A stretch of DNA of 37,217 bases from Nostoc paludosum FACHB-159 (GCF_014698835.1 NZ_JACJTU010000060.1:1-37217); one strand, 5' to 3'; positions 17,083 through 26,366 are shown, counted from the stretch's first letter. Program-made: numbers and translations. The notes: generated from the sequence alone by a model not told the origin.

Positions 17083-17371
17083 AATTCATGTTTTTAAATT
17101 TCCTAGACAATAAAGATTTAAGTCAATTAGAGAATAAATTTCTATTAATCAAGATATAACCTAGCGTTAATTTTTGCTCATTAGATTGTATGACAAACTG
17201 AAAAATTTTTGTCTAGTTAATTGACCTAAATAGCAAACAAGCTTTTGTTAATAACAGGTTATTGACTATTCAAAAACTGTGGCATTTCACGTCAAGAATT
17301 GATGGCTTTTTCTGTCAGTAATCAAGATTTGCCTTTACGAGATTTTTTATGTCACAAGAGAGGAGAGTTTA
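17083..17371 (+). promoter_or_regulatory. PhoX-gene upstream region with a dyad
   Basis: The stretch is AT-rich and carries the dyad GTTAATAAC-AG-GTTATTGAC (17247-17266, one mismatch), a possible operator. A GAGAGGAGAG ribosome site lies just before the GTG start at 17372. A PhoB box would be expected for this kind of gene, but no sure match was seen. Confidence 0.35.
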
Positions 17372-19732
17372 GTGTCTACATTCAGTCGCAGACAAATTTT
17401 AATCTTTTTTGCTGGCAGTGCTGGTGCTGCTGTGTTGGGAGACACCATTCTAGATGGTATTTCTAATGTTGCAGGAGCAAACAATACGCCACTGAGCTTT
17501 ACACCAGTGCGCTTACCCCATACGCTACCTGTTTATCAACAGCAGAAAAGTTTCTTGCCAACTGGAATTGGTCAGGGACAGGTAATCAATACATCTGCAA
17601 ATGCGAAGTTAAATAGCTACAACGTACTTGATGACGTGGTAGTGCCACCAGAGTACGAACGTTATGTAATTGTCAGCTGGGGCGATCGCGTATTTCCCAA
17701 CAGCGATGATTATTTCGGCTACAACTGCGATTATACAGGTTTTATACCCCTTGGTAGAACCAATGACATCGGTTATTTGTGGGTCAATCACGAATACGTC
17801 AGTTTTCCTTTTTCCGATCTAGTACCGGAAGCTCCAGCTGATGTTAAAGGATTGCCTACCACTTTTGAATCAGTAATTGGCTGGGCTTTACCTACCACCA
17901 GAGGCCTTGAATTTGACGGCGAAGCTTTATATAACTTAGGCGGTTCCATCGTCCGGATCTCCAGTCGTAATTCTAATAACCGTTATTCTGTGGTTAAAGG
18001 CGATCCGAGAAACCGCCGCCTTCACGGTCTTTCTGGGTTGGGAATTAATAGCCAAAGAACTGATGAATATAAAAACGTTACTTCTTGGGGAAGTCGCAGC
18101 TACCAAAAAGGCGACCAAAACTATTTAATCGGAACTGGCCCAGCGGCCACCCAAGTGTTTAACCTCTCCTCTGATGGACTAGGTAACAAAATTATTGGCA
18201 CTGCCTATAACTGTTCTGGCGGTACAACTCCTTGGGGAACTATTTTAAGTGGTGAAGAAAACTTTCAAGGAAGTACGGCATTTTTCGTTGGTGTCACAGA
18301 ATCAGTTAACCCTAATGGTACTCAAACAGGTTATACCGATGGAACTACAGGTAAAACCTTCGGCTTAGTTGGCGAAAAATACGGTTGGATTGTAGAAATT
18401 GATCCCGTTAATCCAAACTTCCGCCCTCGCAAACATACTTGGTTAGGTCGTTTCCGCCATGAAAACGTCGCCATCCGTGCCGAAGCTAAAAAGCCATTAA
18501 TTGCCTACATGGGTGATGACAGACGTGGGGGACACACCTGGAAATTTGTCAGTGCAGGTACTATTTCTTCACCAACCAGTAAAGCCAACAGTAGTTTGTG
18601 GGAAAGTGGTACTTTATATGTTGCCCGTTACAATCCAAATGGTACGGGCCAATGGATACCCTTAAATTTAAACACTCCCACCAATCCCATTCCGCCATCG
18701 GTGATTTCTTCTGTGGAGTTTGCCGCTTTGGGTTCGGCTCAAAGAAATGGTCTTTTACCACTACCAAAACGCAATGGTGTTGCAGGTCAAACCACAGATG
18801 GTGGTTCCCTCCCAGTCGATCGCACCAATGAAGCAACAATATTACCTGCTTATCAAGGTAAGAAACTATCTGACTTCTACACTTCCCAAGGTGCTATCCT
18901 CGTTGATGCTTTCTTAGCAGCCAACTTGGCCGGCGGTACTCCCACCGCACGTCCAGAGGATATAGAAGTACATCCAACTACCAAAGAAGTATTCATTGCC
19001 TATACTGATGGTGCGCCGGGAGGCGATGGTTATCCAGATTCGCGCATTTTCCAAGTTGCCAAGTTAAGTACAGATCCTAACGCGACTCAACAATCTGGAG
19101 GACTATACAAGATTATTGAAGATAGTGCCGATGGTACAGGCCTAACTTTTAAATGGCAGAGATTCGCCCAAGGTGGAGAAGCCGGATCGATTTCTGGTGC
19201 TGGTTTTGCCAATGTAGATAACCTAGTCTTCGATAATAAGGCAAATATTTGGGGTGTGACGGATATGTCTACCGATACTCACAATGGTTTTGGCCTTGGT
19301 GTTGCTGCAACTCCAACTACCATCAATCACGCAGTTAGTGGTAATGTTTCTTCCTTTACCGGGGTTTTCGGTAATAACTGGCTATTCTACATTCCTACTA
19401 CTGGTAGTCATGCCGGAGAGGTAATACCTTTTGCTCATGGGCCAGTGCGTTGTGAGATGACAGGCCCAACTTTTGTTGGAGATACTCTAATTATTTCCGT
19501 ACAGCATCCGGGTGAAAATTGTCCGATTAATGACGGAACAATACTCAGCCGCGAGATTGAATTACTGGATTTGAATGGTGTTACATTTAATCAGGCTCGT
19601 ACTGTACCTCGTGGCAGTAGTTGGCCAAGTAACATCTCAAGCAATGACGGTGGTAAGGCTCAACCTAAAGGGCTTCCCAAACCATCTGTAATTGGCATCA
19701 AACGTAAGAATCCTACTGGTAGTTTTACTTAA
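17372..19732 (+). CDS. PhoX-family (DUF839) phosphatase, Tat-exported
   Basis: A 786-aa protein with a twin-arginine signal at the start (SRRQILIFFAGSAGAAVLG), so it should be exported folded. DUF839 features are LGRTNDIGYLWVNHEYVSF, CSGGTTPWGTILSGEENF, KHTWLGRFRHENVAI, MGDDRRGGHTWKFVS and RPEDIEVHPTTKEVFIAYTDG. The Glu-rich and His-containing motifs match the metal ligands of PhoX, a Ca/Fe phosphomonoesterase. PhoX releases phosphate from organic esters outside the cytoplasm. GTG is the start, after a good ribosome site. The assignment is to the family; phosphatase activity is inferred. It converges with a PEP-CTERM gene and a shared hairpin lies between them. Confidence 0.9.
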   Translation: MSTFSRRQILIFFAGSAGAAVLGDTILDGISNVAGANNTPLSFTPVRLPHTLPVYQQQKSFLPTGIGQGQVINTSANAKLNSYNVLDDVVVPPEYERYVIVSWGDRVFPNSDDYFGYNCDYTGFIPLGRTNDIGYLWVNHEYVSFPFSDLVPEAPADVKGLPTTFESVIGWALPTTRGLEFDGEALYNLGGSIVRISSRNSNNRYSVVKGDPRNRRLHGLSGLGINSQRTDEYKNVTSWGSRSYQKGDQNYLIGTGPAATQVFNLSSDGLGNKIIGTAYNCSGGTTPWGTILSGEENFQGSTAFFVGVTESVNPNGTQTGYTDGTTGKTFGLVGEKYGWIVEIDPVNPNFRPRKHTWLGRFRHENVAIRAEAKKPLIAYMGDDRRGGHTWKFVSAGTISSPTSKANSSLWESGTLYVARYNPNGTGQWIPLNLNTPTNPIPPSVISSVEFAALGSAQRNGLLPLPKRNGVAGQTTDGGSLPVDRTNEATILPAYQGKKLSDFYTSQGAILVDAFLAANLAGGTPTARPEDIEVHPTTKEVFIAYTDGAPGGDGYPDSRIFQVAKLSTDPNATQQSGGLYKIIEDSADGTGLTFKWQRFAQGGEAGSISGAGFANVDNLVFDNKANIWGVTDMSTDTHNGFGLGVAATPTTINHAVSGNVSSFTGVFGNNWLFYIPTTGSHAGEVIPFAHGPVRCEMTGPTFVGDTLIISVQHPGENCPINDGTILSREIELLDLNGVTFNQARTVPRGSSWPSNISSNDGGKAQPKGLPKPSVIGIKRKNPTGSFT

Positions 19733-19742
19733 TAATATGAAT

Positions 19743-19771
19743 GTAGAGACGTTATCATTTAACGTCTCTAC
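19743..19771. terminator. Perfect hairpin between convergent genes
   Basis: GTAGAGACGTTA and TAACGTCTCTAC form a 12-bp perfect stem with a five-base loop. It lies between the PhoX stop and the PEP-CTERM stop and could stop both transcripts. The stem belongs to the same TAGAGACG repeat family as 8706-8734. Confidence 0.65.
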
Positions 19772-19790
19772 GTTAATTTTCACGCTAACT

Positions 19791-20351
19791 TTAGTTTGTT
19801 CCTCCAAATACTTTTTTCTTGCGCTTCATCCCCAACGCCATAGCACCAGCGATCGCTATACCACCAACAGTCATCGGTTCTGGTACTGGTGTACTCTTAG
19901 TGTAGGTCACTGTACCCACCTCTGTTGTAGATAACAAGTCAGCACTGAGAATACTATAAAATTTTGTTCCCCCTGTATTTGGATTACCAGGATCGTTACC
20001 AATAAAAAATTGATCTTCAACTAAATAACTCAATCCTGATAAATTACCATTTGTAAATCTGACTGCGGGAGATATTGGGTAATCAAAATCACTTGTTTCT
20101 GTATACTGAGTACCCAAGTAGTTAAACAAAATCGATAATCCATTGCTAACCCCTAGAGTTTCCTCACCTATTCCGGTTAAGGTCGAGTCATCATACTGAA
20201 AAGAGCCAAAATATTGACCGGGATTATCGCCAGATGTCGCATTCACGGTGAAACCGTAATTAACCAAAGCAGCTTGTGTTGGTTTAGCAACAGCAGCCAC
20301 TGAGATGGCAACTGCAAAAGCAGCAACGCTAATATCTTTAGCTAATTTCAT
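19791..20351 (-). CDS. PEP-CTERM exported protein
   Basis: From the ATG at 20351 the protein is 186 aa. It has a Sec signal (SVAAFAVAISVAAVAKPTQA) and a beta-rich middle. The C-terminal PEP-CTERM sorting tag is VPEPMTVGGIAIAGAMALG followed by KRKKK. Such tags are handled by exosortase-type systems and lead proteins to the outer surface or exopolysaccharide. The exosortase is not in the window. GGAG lies 9-12 bases before the chosen ATG; the longer frame would start with TTG inside that site. The body has no recognised enzyme motif. Confidence 0.9.
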   Translation of the reverse strand: MKLAKDISVAAFAVAISVAAVAKPTQAALVNYGFTVNATSGDNPGQYFGSFQYDDSTLTGIGEETLGVSNGLSILFNYLGTQYTETSDFDYPISPAVRFTNGNLSGLSYLVEDQFFIGNDPGNPNTGGTKFYSILSADLLSTTEVGTVTYTKSTPVPEPMTVGGIAIAGAMALGMKRKKKVFGGTN

Positions 20352-20829
20352 TAGAAAATGCTCCAAAGCTCAAAAATGAATAATTGTGTAATTTCACTTA
20401 AATAAGCTTTGAACCAATGTGTATAGGTTAAGAAATAATAAACAAAAGATGATCTTAGTTAAATCTTCAAGTTCGTTAGCTATATATAAACCTTGTGTAA
20501 ACTTATTTTAATATTTACAGCAGATTATGTTGATATTTGAAGCTTAATTATCAACAGTTGTTGACAGCAAAGTTCTTGAAAGCAAAAAATATTTTGCATT
20601 AAAAATATTGAGACGTTCAAAACCAAATCAAAAAATATTCCATCGCTTTATTCGCAAACTGCGATCGAAACTATGACTGTTGAATTGTGAGTTCTGTTAG
20701 CGCAGCGAGGCCTAGCCTATTCTGGCTGCAAACTCCTCCTATCGGTTGTTGCATGAATAAAATATATCTGGATTAGTTTCGATATAATAATGACTCATTG
20801 TTTGTTTTCTTTCCTAACTGGAGAAATTA
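20352..20829 (+). promoter_or_regulatory. Divergent promoter region of the PEP-CTERM gene and argG
   Basis: The 478-base stretch is AT-rich. A TATAAT box is at 20784-20789, 40 bases before argG, but no -35 box at the right distance was seen. GGAGAAATTA before the argG ATG is its ribosome site. The GC-rich AGCGCAGCGAGGCCTAGCC stretch near 20700 is of unknown purpose. No gene was found. Confidence 0.4.
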
Positions 20830-22032
20830 ATGGGTCGCGCCAAAAAGGTTGTTCTGGCATATTCTGGCGGAGTAGATACTTCTGTTTGCATCCCCTATCT
20901 GAAGCAGGAATGGGGTGTGGAAGAGGTAATTACCCTAGCAGCAGATTTAGGTCAGGGAGATGAGTTAGAGCCAGTCAGAGAAAAAGCTCTCAAATCCGGT
21001 GCAAGTGAATCCTTAGTAGCGGATGTTAAAGACAGCTTTGTTAAAGATTACGCCTTTGCAGCAATTCAAGCCAACGCTCTTTATGAAAATCGTTACCCTC
21101 TAGGAACTGCCCTTGCCCGTCCGCTAATTGCCAAGGTATTAGTAGAAACAGCCGAAAAATACGGTGCTGATGCCATCGCTCATGGTTGTACTGGTAAAGG
21201 TAACGATCAAGTCCGCTTTGATGTGTCTGTTACCGCCCTCAACCCCAACCTGAAGATCCTCGCACCAGCCAGAGAATGGGGAATGAGCCGCGAGCAAACC
21301 ATCGCCTATGGTGAAAAGTTTGGTATTCCCTCACCAGTCAAAAAATCTTCTCCCTACAGCATTGATAAGAATTTGCTCGGTCGAAGCATTGAAGCTGGTT
21401 TACTCGAAGATCCTTCATTCGAGCCACCAGAAGAAATCTATGAAATGACCAAAGCGATCGCTAATACGCCCAACGAACCGGAGTACATCGAAATTGGTTT
21501 CCATCGTGGTATCCCCACCAGCCTCAATGGCGTAGCCAAAAAGCCAGTTGAGCTAATTGAACAACTCAATCAGCTTGTAGGAAATCACGGTATTGGGCGG
21601 ATTGATATGATCGAAAACCGTCTAGTAGGCATAAAATCGCGGGAGATCTACGAATCACCCGCGATGTTAGTCCTAATTCAGGCACATAGAGATTTGGAAA
21701 GTTTGACTTTGACAGCAGATGTTACCCATTACAAGCGTGGGATTGAAGAAAGTTATAGTCAAATAGTTTACAACGGTCTATGGTACAGTCCACTCAAAGC
21801 AGCACTAGACGCTTTTATTCAAAAGACACAAGAGCAAGTATCTGGAACTGTGCGCGTGAAGTTGTTTAAGGGTAATGCCACCATCGTTGGACGCTCTAGC
21901 GATAATTCCCTCTACAGTCCTGATTTGGCAACCTACGGAGCCGAAGACCAATTCGATCACAAAGCTGCTGAGGGCTTTATCTACGTTTGGGGGCTACCAA
22001 CTCGCATTTGGTCGCAGTTAACAAGAGGTTAG
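20830..22032 (+). CDS. argG: Argininosuccinate synthase
   Basis: A 400-aa enzyme that joins citrulline and aspartate with ATP, the seventh step of arginine synthesis. The ATP loop is VVLAYSGGVDTSV at the N-terminus. Other family motifs are RYPLGTALARPLIAK, AHGCTGKGNDQVRFD and SPYSIDKNLLGRSIE. The length and the start (GGAGAAATTAATG) fit the family. It stands alone, as is usual in cyanobacteria. Confidence 0.98.
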   Translation: MGRAKKVVLAYSGGVDTSVCIPYLKQEWGVEEVITLAADLGQGDELEPVREKALKSGASESLVADVKDSFVKDYAFAAIQANALYENRYPLGTALARPLIAKVLVETAEKYGADAIAHGCTGKGNDQVRFDVSVTALNPNLKILAPAREWGMSREQTIAYGEKFGIPSPVKKSSPYSIDKNLLGRSIEAGLLEDPSFEPPEEIYEMTKAIANTPNEPEYIEIGFHRGIPTSLNGVAKKPVELIEQLNQLVGNHGIGRIDMIENRLVGIKSREIYESPAMLVLIQAHRDLESLTLTADVTHYKRGIEESYSQIVYNGLWYSPLKAALDAFIQKTQEQVSGTVRVKLFKGNATIVGRSSDNSLYSPDLATYGAEDQFDHKAAEGFIYVWGLPTRIWSQLTRG

Positions 22033-22132
22033 AAAGACACAGAGAGTGGGTGACGCGGTGACGCAAAGAGTGTTTGTGATAAATTCTGCGTATATCCGCA
22101 TTCTCTTTCCCCGCGTCCCCGCGTCTACTCCC
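22033..22132. repeat. Interspersed repeat between argG and the DedA gene
   Basis: GTGGGTGACGCGGTGACGC is followed by CCCCGCGTCCCCGCGTC; the two form a stem-loop. The tail merges with the C-rich type of interspersed repeat. It fills the space between two convergent genes and could work as a terminator. Confidence 0.6.
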
Positions 22133-22765
22133 TCACTCCTCACTTCCCACTTCTTTAACTTGACGAGACTCTAGCCATACTGGCACAAAAATTAAACCAG
22201 CCAAAATCAGTAATGCTACGATCGCAAATTTACTCACCCAAGCAACCAATTGCTCTAGGGAAATAATTTTGCCAGCAAAGAAAGCTAATGTCACCATCAA
22301 GCTAGCCCAAGCAATTGCTCCTAAAAAATTGTATAAAAAGAATTTTCTGAAGGGCATTTCAGCTACCCCAGCTAGTGGCGCAGCAAAGACCCGCAATAAT
22401 GCCAGAAAACGTCCAACAAATACTGCTTTTGCACTATTTTGACTAAATTGCTCTTTAATATTCAGCAATCGCACTTCCGAAATCCGAAAGATGCTACCAA
22501 CTTTTACCAAAAAAGACCAGCCACTAGCTCTACCAACCCAATAGCCACAAACTCCGCCAATTACAGCACCCATAATTGCGTCACCGAGAACCAGCCAGAA
22601 ATTTAGTTCGTCGCTACCAGCTAAAAATCCGCCCACTAGGGTCACGGTTTCGCCAGGAACAGGAATGCCTAAATTTTCTAGCAAAATTCCCAAAAAAATA
22701 GCCCAATAGCCGTAGTTATGGGCGACTTCCTGGATGTTTTCTAGTGAAATGAACTCTAAAGACAT
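22133..22765 (-). CDS. DedA-family membrane protein
   Basis: A 210-aa protein of the DedA/VTT family. The N-terminal ENLGIPVPGETVTLVGG is the family's E-x3-P-x-P-x-E core, and the paired later motif is FVGRFLALLRVFAAPLAGVAEM with the two conserved arginines. GAIAWASLMVTLAFFAG and the final hydrophobic helix complete the fold. DedA proteins are thought to move or flip lipids such as undecaprenyl phosphate or to depend on the proton force; the exact role here is unknown. It is a single gene with its own promoter. Confidence 0.92.
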   Translation of the reverse strand: MSLEFISLENIQEVAHNYGYWAIFLGILLENLGIPVPGETVTLVGGFLAGSDELNFWLVLGDAIMGAVIGGVCGYWVGRASGWSFLVKVGSIFRISEVRLLNIKEQFSQNSAKAVFVGRFLALLRVFAAPLAGVAEMPFRKFFLYNFLGAIAWASLMVTLAFFAGKIISLEQLVAWVSKFAIVALLILAGLIFVPVWLESRQVKEVGSEE

Positions 22766-23250
22766 CCTGCACCGCCGTGTTTACAAATTTTTACTTTTAC
22801 TATATCTTTGCTTGTTTTTGGCTAGGGTGTCAATCAAACCGCTACATAGATTTATTGACTCATCTTAGCCTTGAATAATTCATATATTATAATCTATGGT
22901 TTTTATTAAGTTTTGACTATTAACTATAATATTTCTAGCATTCGCTACCACAAAGTCATACTTTTGTAACAAGTAAAGAAAAGATTTATAAAAAATTTAT
23001 AAATCTCTGGTTAAATTATAAAAATTTCGTAAAAGATACGGTTGATACCGAATTTGTTAGGCGCTTATGCCTATATTGGGGAAAGTTATTACAAATTATA
23101 CGACATGAATACTGAAGAAAACTCTGTCAACTTCTAGGCTGAAATTACCTAAATATCTGGGTAAAACAGTGATTTTGCTGTTGAAAGAGAAGACGTATTT
23201 ATGTCTTTTTTCGGTTTTTTGTCAAGTGTTCCAACTACCCTGTTAAATTC
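22766..23250. other. AT-rich intergenic region with terminator-like hairpin
   Basis: This 485-base stretch lies between the divergent DedA and STAS genes. At 23190-23216 an AAGAC...GTCTT stem is followed by TTTTTTCGGTTTTTTG, which looks like a terminator or attenuator on the plus strand just 35 bases before the STAS gene. It could end a small RNA made from the upstream part. No protein frame was recognised. Confidence 0.45.
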
Positions 23251-23604
23251 ATGACTCTCACACAAGAACTTCAAGTGATTTTATTCAAACCCCAAGCAAG
23301 CATCGATTTGCAAGGTGGCATGGCTTTGAGCGAACAGATGGCTGGAGTCGTGCCCCAACCTCATCAACTCTGGGTTATTGACCTGGCAGAAGTTAACTTT
23401 ATGGATAGTTCTGGTTTAGTTCCTCTAGTAAAAGGGTTGAAAGCTGCACGTCAAAGAGGCTGTCGTTTAGTTCTATGCAACGTGCAAACTCCTGTAAGAT
23501 TAATTTTGGAACTCACACAGTTAGATTCAGTGTTTGAAATATTTGATACTTACGAAGATATCTTTACCACTGATAAAGATGAGACTCTGGTGCTAGCAGG
23601 CTAA
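23251..23604 (+). CDS. STAS-domain anti-sigma factor antagonist
   Basis: A 117-aa single STAS domain. The signature MDSSGLVPLVKGLKAARQRG carries the Ser53-Ser54 pair, of which one is the likely phosphorylated residue by analogy to SpoIIAA. These proteins bind anti-sigma kinases of the RsbW/SpoIIAB type and free a sigma factor, or take part in related partner switching. No kinase or phosphatase adjoins. The last 20 bases of the gene and its flank are repeated 111 bases downstream. Confidence 0.9.
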   Translation: MTLTQELQVILFKPQASIDLQGGMALSEQMAGVVPQPHQLWVIDLAEVNFMDSSGLVPLVKGLKAARQRGCRLVLCNVQTPVRLILELTQLDSVFEIFDTYEDIFTTDKDETLVLAG

Positions 23605-23716
23605 TATATAAATCTATCTGAAGAAGGATGGTGGAGTCAAGCGATTTTGCATTTATTTAAACTTTTTGTGCATCCTCACATCGTCAAAGAAAAAAGTCTG
23701 GTGCTAGCAGGCTAAT
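23586..23716 (+). repeat. 20-bp direct repeat of the STAS gene's 3' end
   Basis: TCTGGTGCTAGCAGGCTAAT occurs at 23586-23605 and at 23697-23716. The first copy codes the final LVLAG and the stop; similarity continues weakly downstream (CTGAAGAAGGATG against CTAAAGAACAATG). It looks like a diverged partial duplication, perhaps of a lost paralog. Confidence 0.85.
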
Positions 23717-24037
23717 TTTCTATTTTACCTAAAGAACAATGTTGAGGAAAACTCATAGCTTCCGAGCTATTGATGTAGTACCGGAAATGACCAAAATCGG
23801 TCACAACAGATGCAATTGTTTCTCGGACTCCCCAGCCTCTTGAAAGCACGGATTTTAAACTACTCTCAGACGATGTTTGAAAGGTGGTGTACCTTCATAT
23901 TAACATTCCTGCGAAGGAGCCTAAAAAAGGGGAATCGAATCTAAAATCCTCCTGTTCCTCCTTTTGAAGGAGGAAGGTAGGGTAAATCTAAAGAAAAGTT
24001 TTTGATACATCAGCTACTAGTTTTCAAACATCCTCTT
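23605..24037. other. Intergenic region after the STAS gene
   Basis: Contains the second copy of the STAS 3' end (23697-23716) and a perfect 9-bp hairpin TTCCTCCTT-TTG-AAGGAGGAA (23955-23975) without a T run. The rest is without a recognised gene or RNA. Confidence 0.5.
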
Positions 24038-24598
24038 TTAGGCATTTTGGGGAGTTGAAATTTGAGTTTGTTCGGATGTAGGACGAGGAAAATTTGGCAA
24101 ATCAATGCCGCTGTGACTAGCATTGCGGGTTTTGATTGCTAAACGGTAACTTACACTTTGCAGTTCCGCCTGTAGTTGGCGGTTTTCTCGTTGTAGCATT
24201 GCGACTTTTTCTCTGACTGGCGTCATACGCTCCTCAAACTTACGACGGTAAATTTGAGGTAGTTCTTGTACTACTTGCTCCAACATCCGAGTGCGATCGG
24301 TCAGTTCTTGGACTGACTGTCGCAATTGGTAAATTTCCAAGTCACGAGTTGTAATTTGCTCCTGGTAAAATGCCACCTGCTGCTCAACAGCTTGGAGTTG
24401 TTCTTGCAAAGCTTGTAACTGAGTGTTATCGCGTTCAACTTCCGGCTGGTGGGGCATAAAACTAGTATTACCTTTTACCAGCCGGAAGAGTTCTTGAGAT
24501 AGCTGTTGTACTAATTGATCGCGAAGTTGCAACTCTTGGCGTAGTTGCGATACTTCCGTAGAGAGAACTTGAATGTTTGATGTATTAGATTGACTCAC
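24038..24598 (-). CDS. Conserved coiled-coil protein
   Basis: A 186-aa protein made almost wholly of heptad-patterned, Gln/Glu/Leu-rich helix. Two coiled stretches are clear, about 9-46 (VSQLRQELQLRDQLVQQLSQ) and 54-152 (LQALQEQLQAVEQQVAFY and on to VAMLQRENRQLQAELQ). The last 25 residues are Pro/Ser/Thr-rich and disordered. There is no signal or enzyme motif. It could be a scaffold; the function is unknown. The start, MSQSNTSNIQ, is the only good ATG. Confidence 0.75.
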   Translation of the reverse strand: MSQSNTSNIQVLSTEVSQLRQELQLRDQLVQQLSQELFRLVKGNTSFMPHQPEVERDNTQLQALQEQLQAVEQQVAFYQEQITTRDLEIYQLRQSVQELTDRTRMLEQVVQELPQIYRRKFEERMTPVREKVAMLQRENRQLQAELQSVSYRLAIKTRNASHSGIDLPNFPRPTSEQTQISTPQNA

Positions 24599-24733
24599 AG
24601 TAGCTTACCGCTCCCATTCAGAATCTTGTCCAGTCTTAGGTATAACTGCGGGAGTACTACCTTTGGCAAGTATTTGTTAATTTAGCATTACTAACCAAGT
24701 TACTGGTAAATAAAAAAACAAAATTTTATTGAA

Positions 24734-24845
24734 TGGGATTGGGGATTGGGGACTGGGGAGATGAGGGAGTGGGGGGGGGAAAGATTTCTTCCATATCCTC
24801 CCACACCTCCCACCCCTCCCACACTTGCTGCTTGCCCCATGCCCT
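24734..24845. repeat. G-rich/C-rich interspersed repeat after rpsF
   Basis: GGGATTGGGGATTGGGGACT is followed by a GTGGGGGGGGGAAAG run, then by CCTCCCACACCTCCCACCCC and CCCCATGCCCTATTTCC. It is one copy of the stem-loop repeat family and lies six bases from the rpsF stop. Confidence 0.85.
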
Positions 24846-24850
24846 ATTTC

Positions 24851-25183
24851 CTATGCAGTTGCATTTGCAGCTACTTTGGCAGTTTTATCCTCTTCCAGTT
24901 CCTGCTTAATTGTGAGATAGCGAATCACGTCTTCACTCAAGCGCATGGCGCGTTCATATGGAGCGATCGCAGTTGCAGGTGCGGTGTAGTTAAATTGGAT
25001 GTAAATGCCATCGCGGTGTCTTTTGATTTCATAAGCCAGACGACGTTTACCACGATTTTGAATTTGGATATCCTCGGCGCCTTGTTCGCGCAGCAAATTC
25101 TGATATTTGGTAATTGCTTGCTCTACCTGTTCGTCTCCTAAATCAGGACGCAGGATGTACATTGTTTCGTAACTTGTGGTCAT
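24851..25183 (-). CDS. rpsF: 30S ribosomal protein S6
   Basis: From the ATG at 25183 the protein is 110 aa. It opens YETMYILRPDLGDEQVEQAI and has the core RGKRRLAYEIKRHRDGIYIQFNY of S6, which binds with S18 to the platform of the small subunit. AAGGAG lies 14-9 bases before this ATG; the frame upstream only reads through that site. The C-terminus is a short Lys/Ala-rich tail. S6 stands alone here, without ssb or rpsR. Confidence 0.96.
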   Translation of the reverse strand: MTTSYETMYILRPDLGDEQVEQAITKYQNLLREQGAEDIQIQNRGKRRLAYEIKRHRDGIYIQFNYTAPATAIAPYERAMRLSEDVIRYLTIKQELEEDKTAKVAANATA

Positions 25184-25589
25184 ATTTTTTAGTCTCCTTA
25201 TGGACAAAAAATGGCTGCTAGTGTCAATCTATACTTGATTTTTATTTAAAATACTAGTATTAATCAACATCTGAAGCAACAAGGAACTATAATCTTACCA
25301 GTTTTCAATTTGAATCATTAGCCAATCTGCCGAACTTTGGATTTCATTTCTTGGATGTCCCTATTGAAATACTAGGTCGCTCACCGGCCCCAGATTTCTT
25401 TAGCAAGTAAGAATCCAGCTTTTGGTGTTCGCCAGCAAATTGATTCAGCTATCAGCGCCTTTTTCAAAGGGCATCTGTAGCGATCGCTTTTTTGCTCAAG
25501 GCTCAATCGGTTCGCCAAAAAGCTAACTGAGGATTGCTACTACTCGCTTACAGGTTTTAATGAAAGACAAAAGGATATCGATCGAGGTT
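25184..25589. other. Divergent intergenic region, rpsF and FAH-family gene
   Basis: About 400 bases with both promoters. The left part is AT-rich. The right part has a HIP1 site (near 25482) and codes nothing recognisable. An in-frame ATG at 25560 offers an alternative, ten-residue-longer start for the FAH gene. Confidence 0.4.
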
Positions 25590-26363
25590 ATGGCGCAGCG
25601 CTATGTACGAATTCAAAATCAAGAAGGACAAATTTACTATGGGTTACTACAACCCTCCTTCAACGTCCAGGTGCTAGATGCTCCGCCCTGGTTACAAGGG
25701 CAACCCACTGAATTAATTTTAACGCCAGAAAACTACCAAATTTTGGCTCCCTGCGCTCCATCGAAAATTGTGGCAGTGGGGAAGAATTACGCGGATCATG
25801 CCGCAGAAATGGGTACTCCAGTACCTTCTGAGCCACTAATTTTTCTTAAGCCACCCACGTCGATTATTCCGTCTGAGACGGAAATTAAATATCCTCCCCA
25901 GTCGCAACGAGTAGATTACGAAGGAGAGTTAGCATTAATCATTGGCGATCGCGTTTTTGACTGTACACCAGAAATCGCCCAAACTAAAATTTGGGGCTAC
26001 ACCATCGCTAATGATGTGACAGCGCGGGATTTACAAAAACAAGATGGTCAATGGACGCGAGCCAAAGGTTTTGATACTTTTTGTCCTTTGGGGCCTTGGA
26101 TTGTGCGGGAATTAAATCCAGGTGCGAGATTGCAGACTTTTCTGAATGACGACGCCAACCCAGTCCAATCTAGCTGTATCGATCGGATGGTATTTCCGCC
26201 GGATGTTTTAGTGTCTTATATCAGTCAGGTGATGACGTTACTACCGGGAGATGTGGTGCTTACAGGAACGCCAGAGGGTGTTAGTGCGTTGCAACTGGGC
26301 GATCGCGTCCGTGTAGAAATAGAAGGTATCGGCCGCCTGGAAAACACCGTAGCGACCCGTTAA
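25590..26363 (+). CDS. Fumarylacetoacetate hydrolase-family protein
   Basis: A 257-aa protein starting MAQRYVRIQNQEGQ. The FAH fold is shown by KIVAVGKNYADHAAEMG, VDYEGELALIIGDRVFD (the metal-binding Glu pair), GYTIANDVTARDLQ and LPGDVVLTGTPEGVSALQLGDRV. Members cleave C-C bonds or decarboxylate acylpyruvates and related beta-keto acids, with Mg2+ or Mn2+. The substrate is not predictable here. The stop is three bases from that of the convergent Tic20 gene. Confidence 0.9.
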   Translation: MAQRYVRIQNQEGQIYYGLLQPSFNVQVLDAPPWLQGQPTELILTPENYQILAPCAPSKIVAVGKNYADHAAEMGTPVPSEPLIFLKPPTSIIPSETEIKYPPQSQRVDYEGELALIIGDRVFDCTPEIAQTKIWGYTIANDVTARDLQKQDGQWTRAKGFDTFCPLGPWIVRELNPGARLQTFLNDDANPVQSSCIDRMVFPPDVLVSYISQVMTLLPGDVVLTGTPEGVSALQLGDRVRVEIEGIGRLENTVATR

Positions 26364-26366
26364 GGA

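Noticed and set aside
23955..23975. Rho-independent terminator
   Set aside because: The 9-bp hairpin is perfect but no T run follows on either strand; it may be only another dispersed palindrome.
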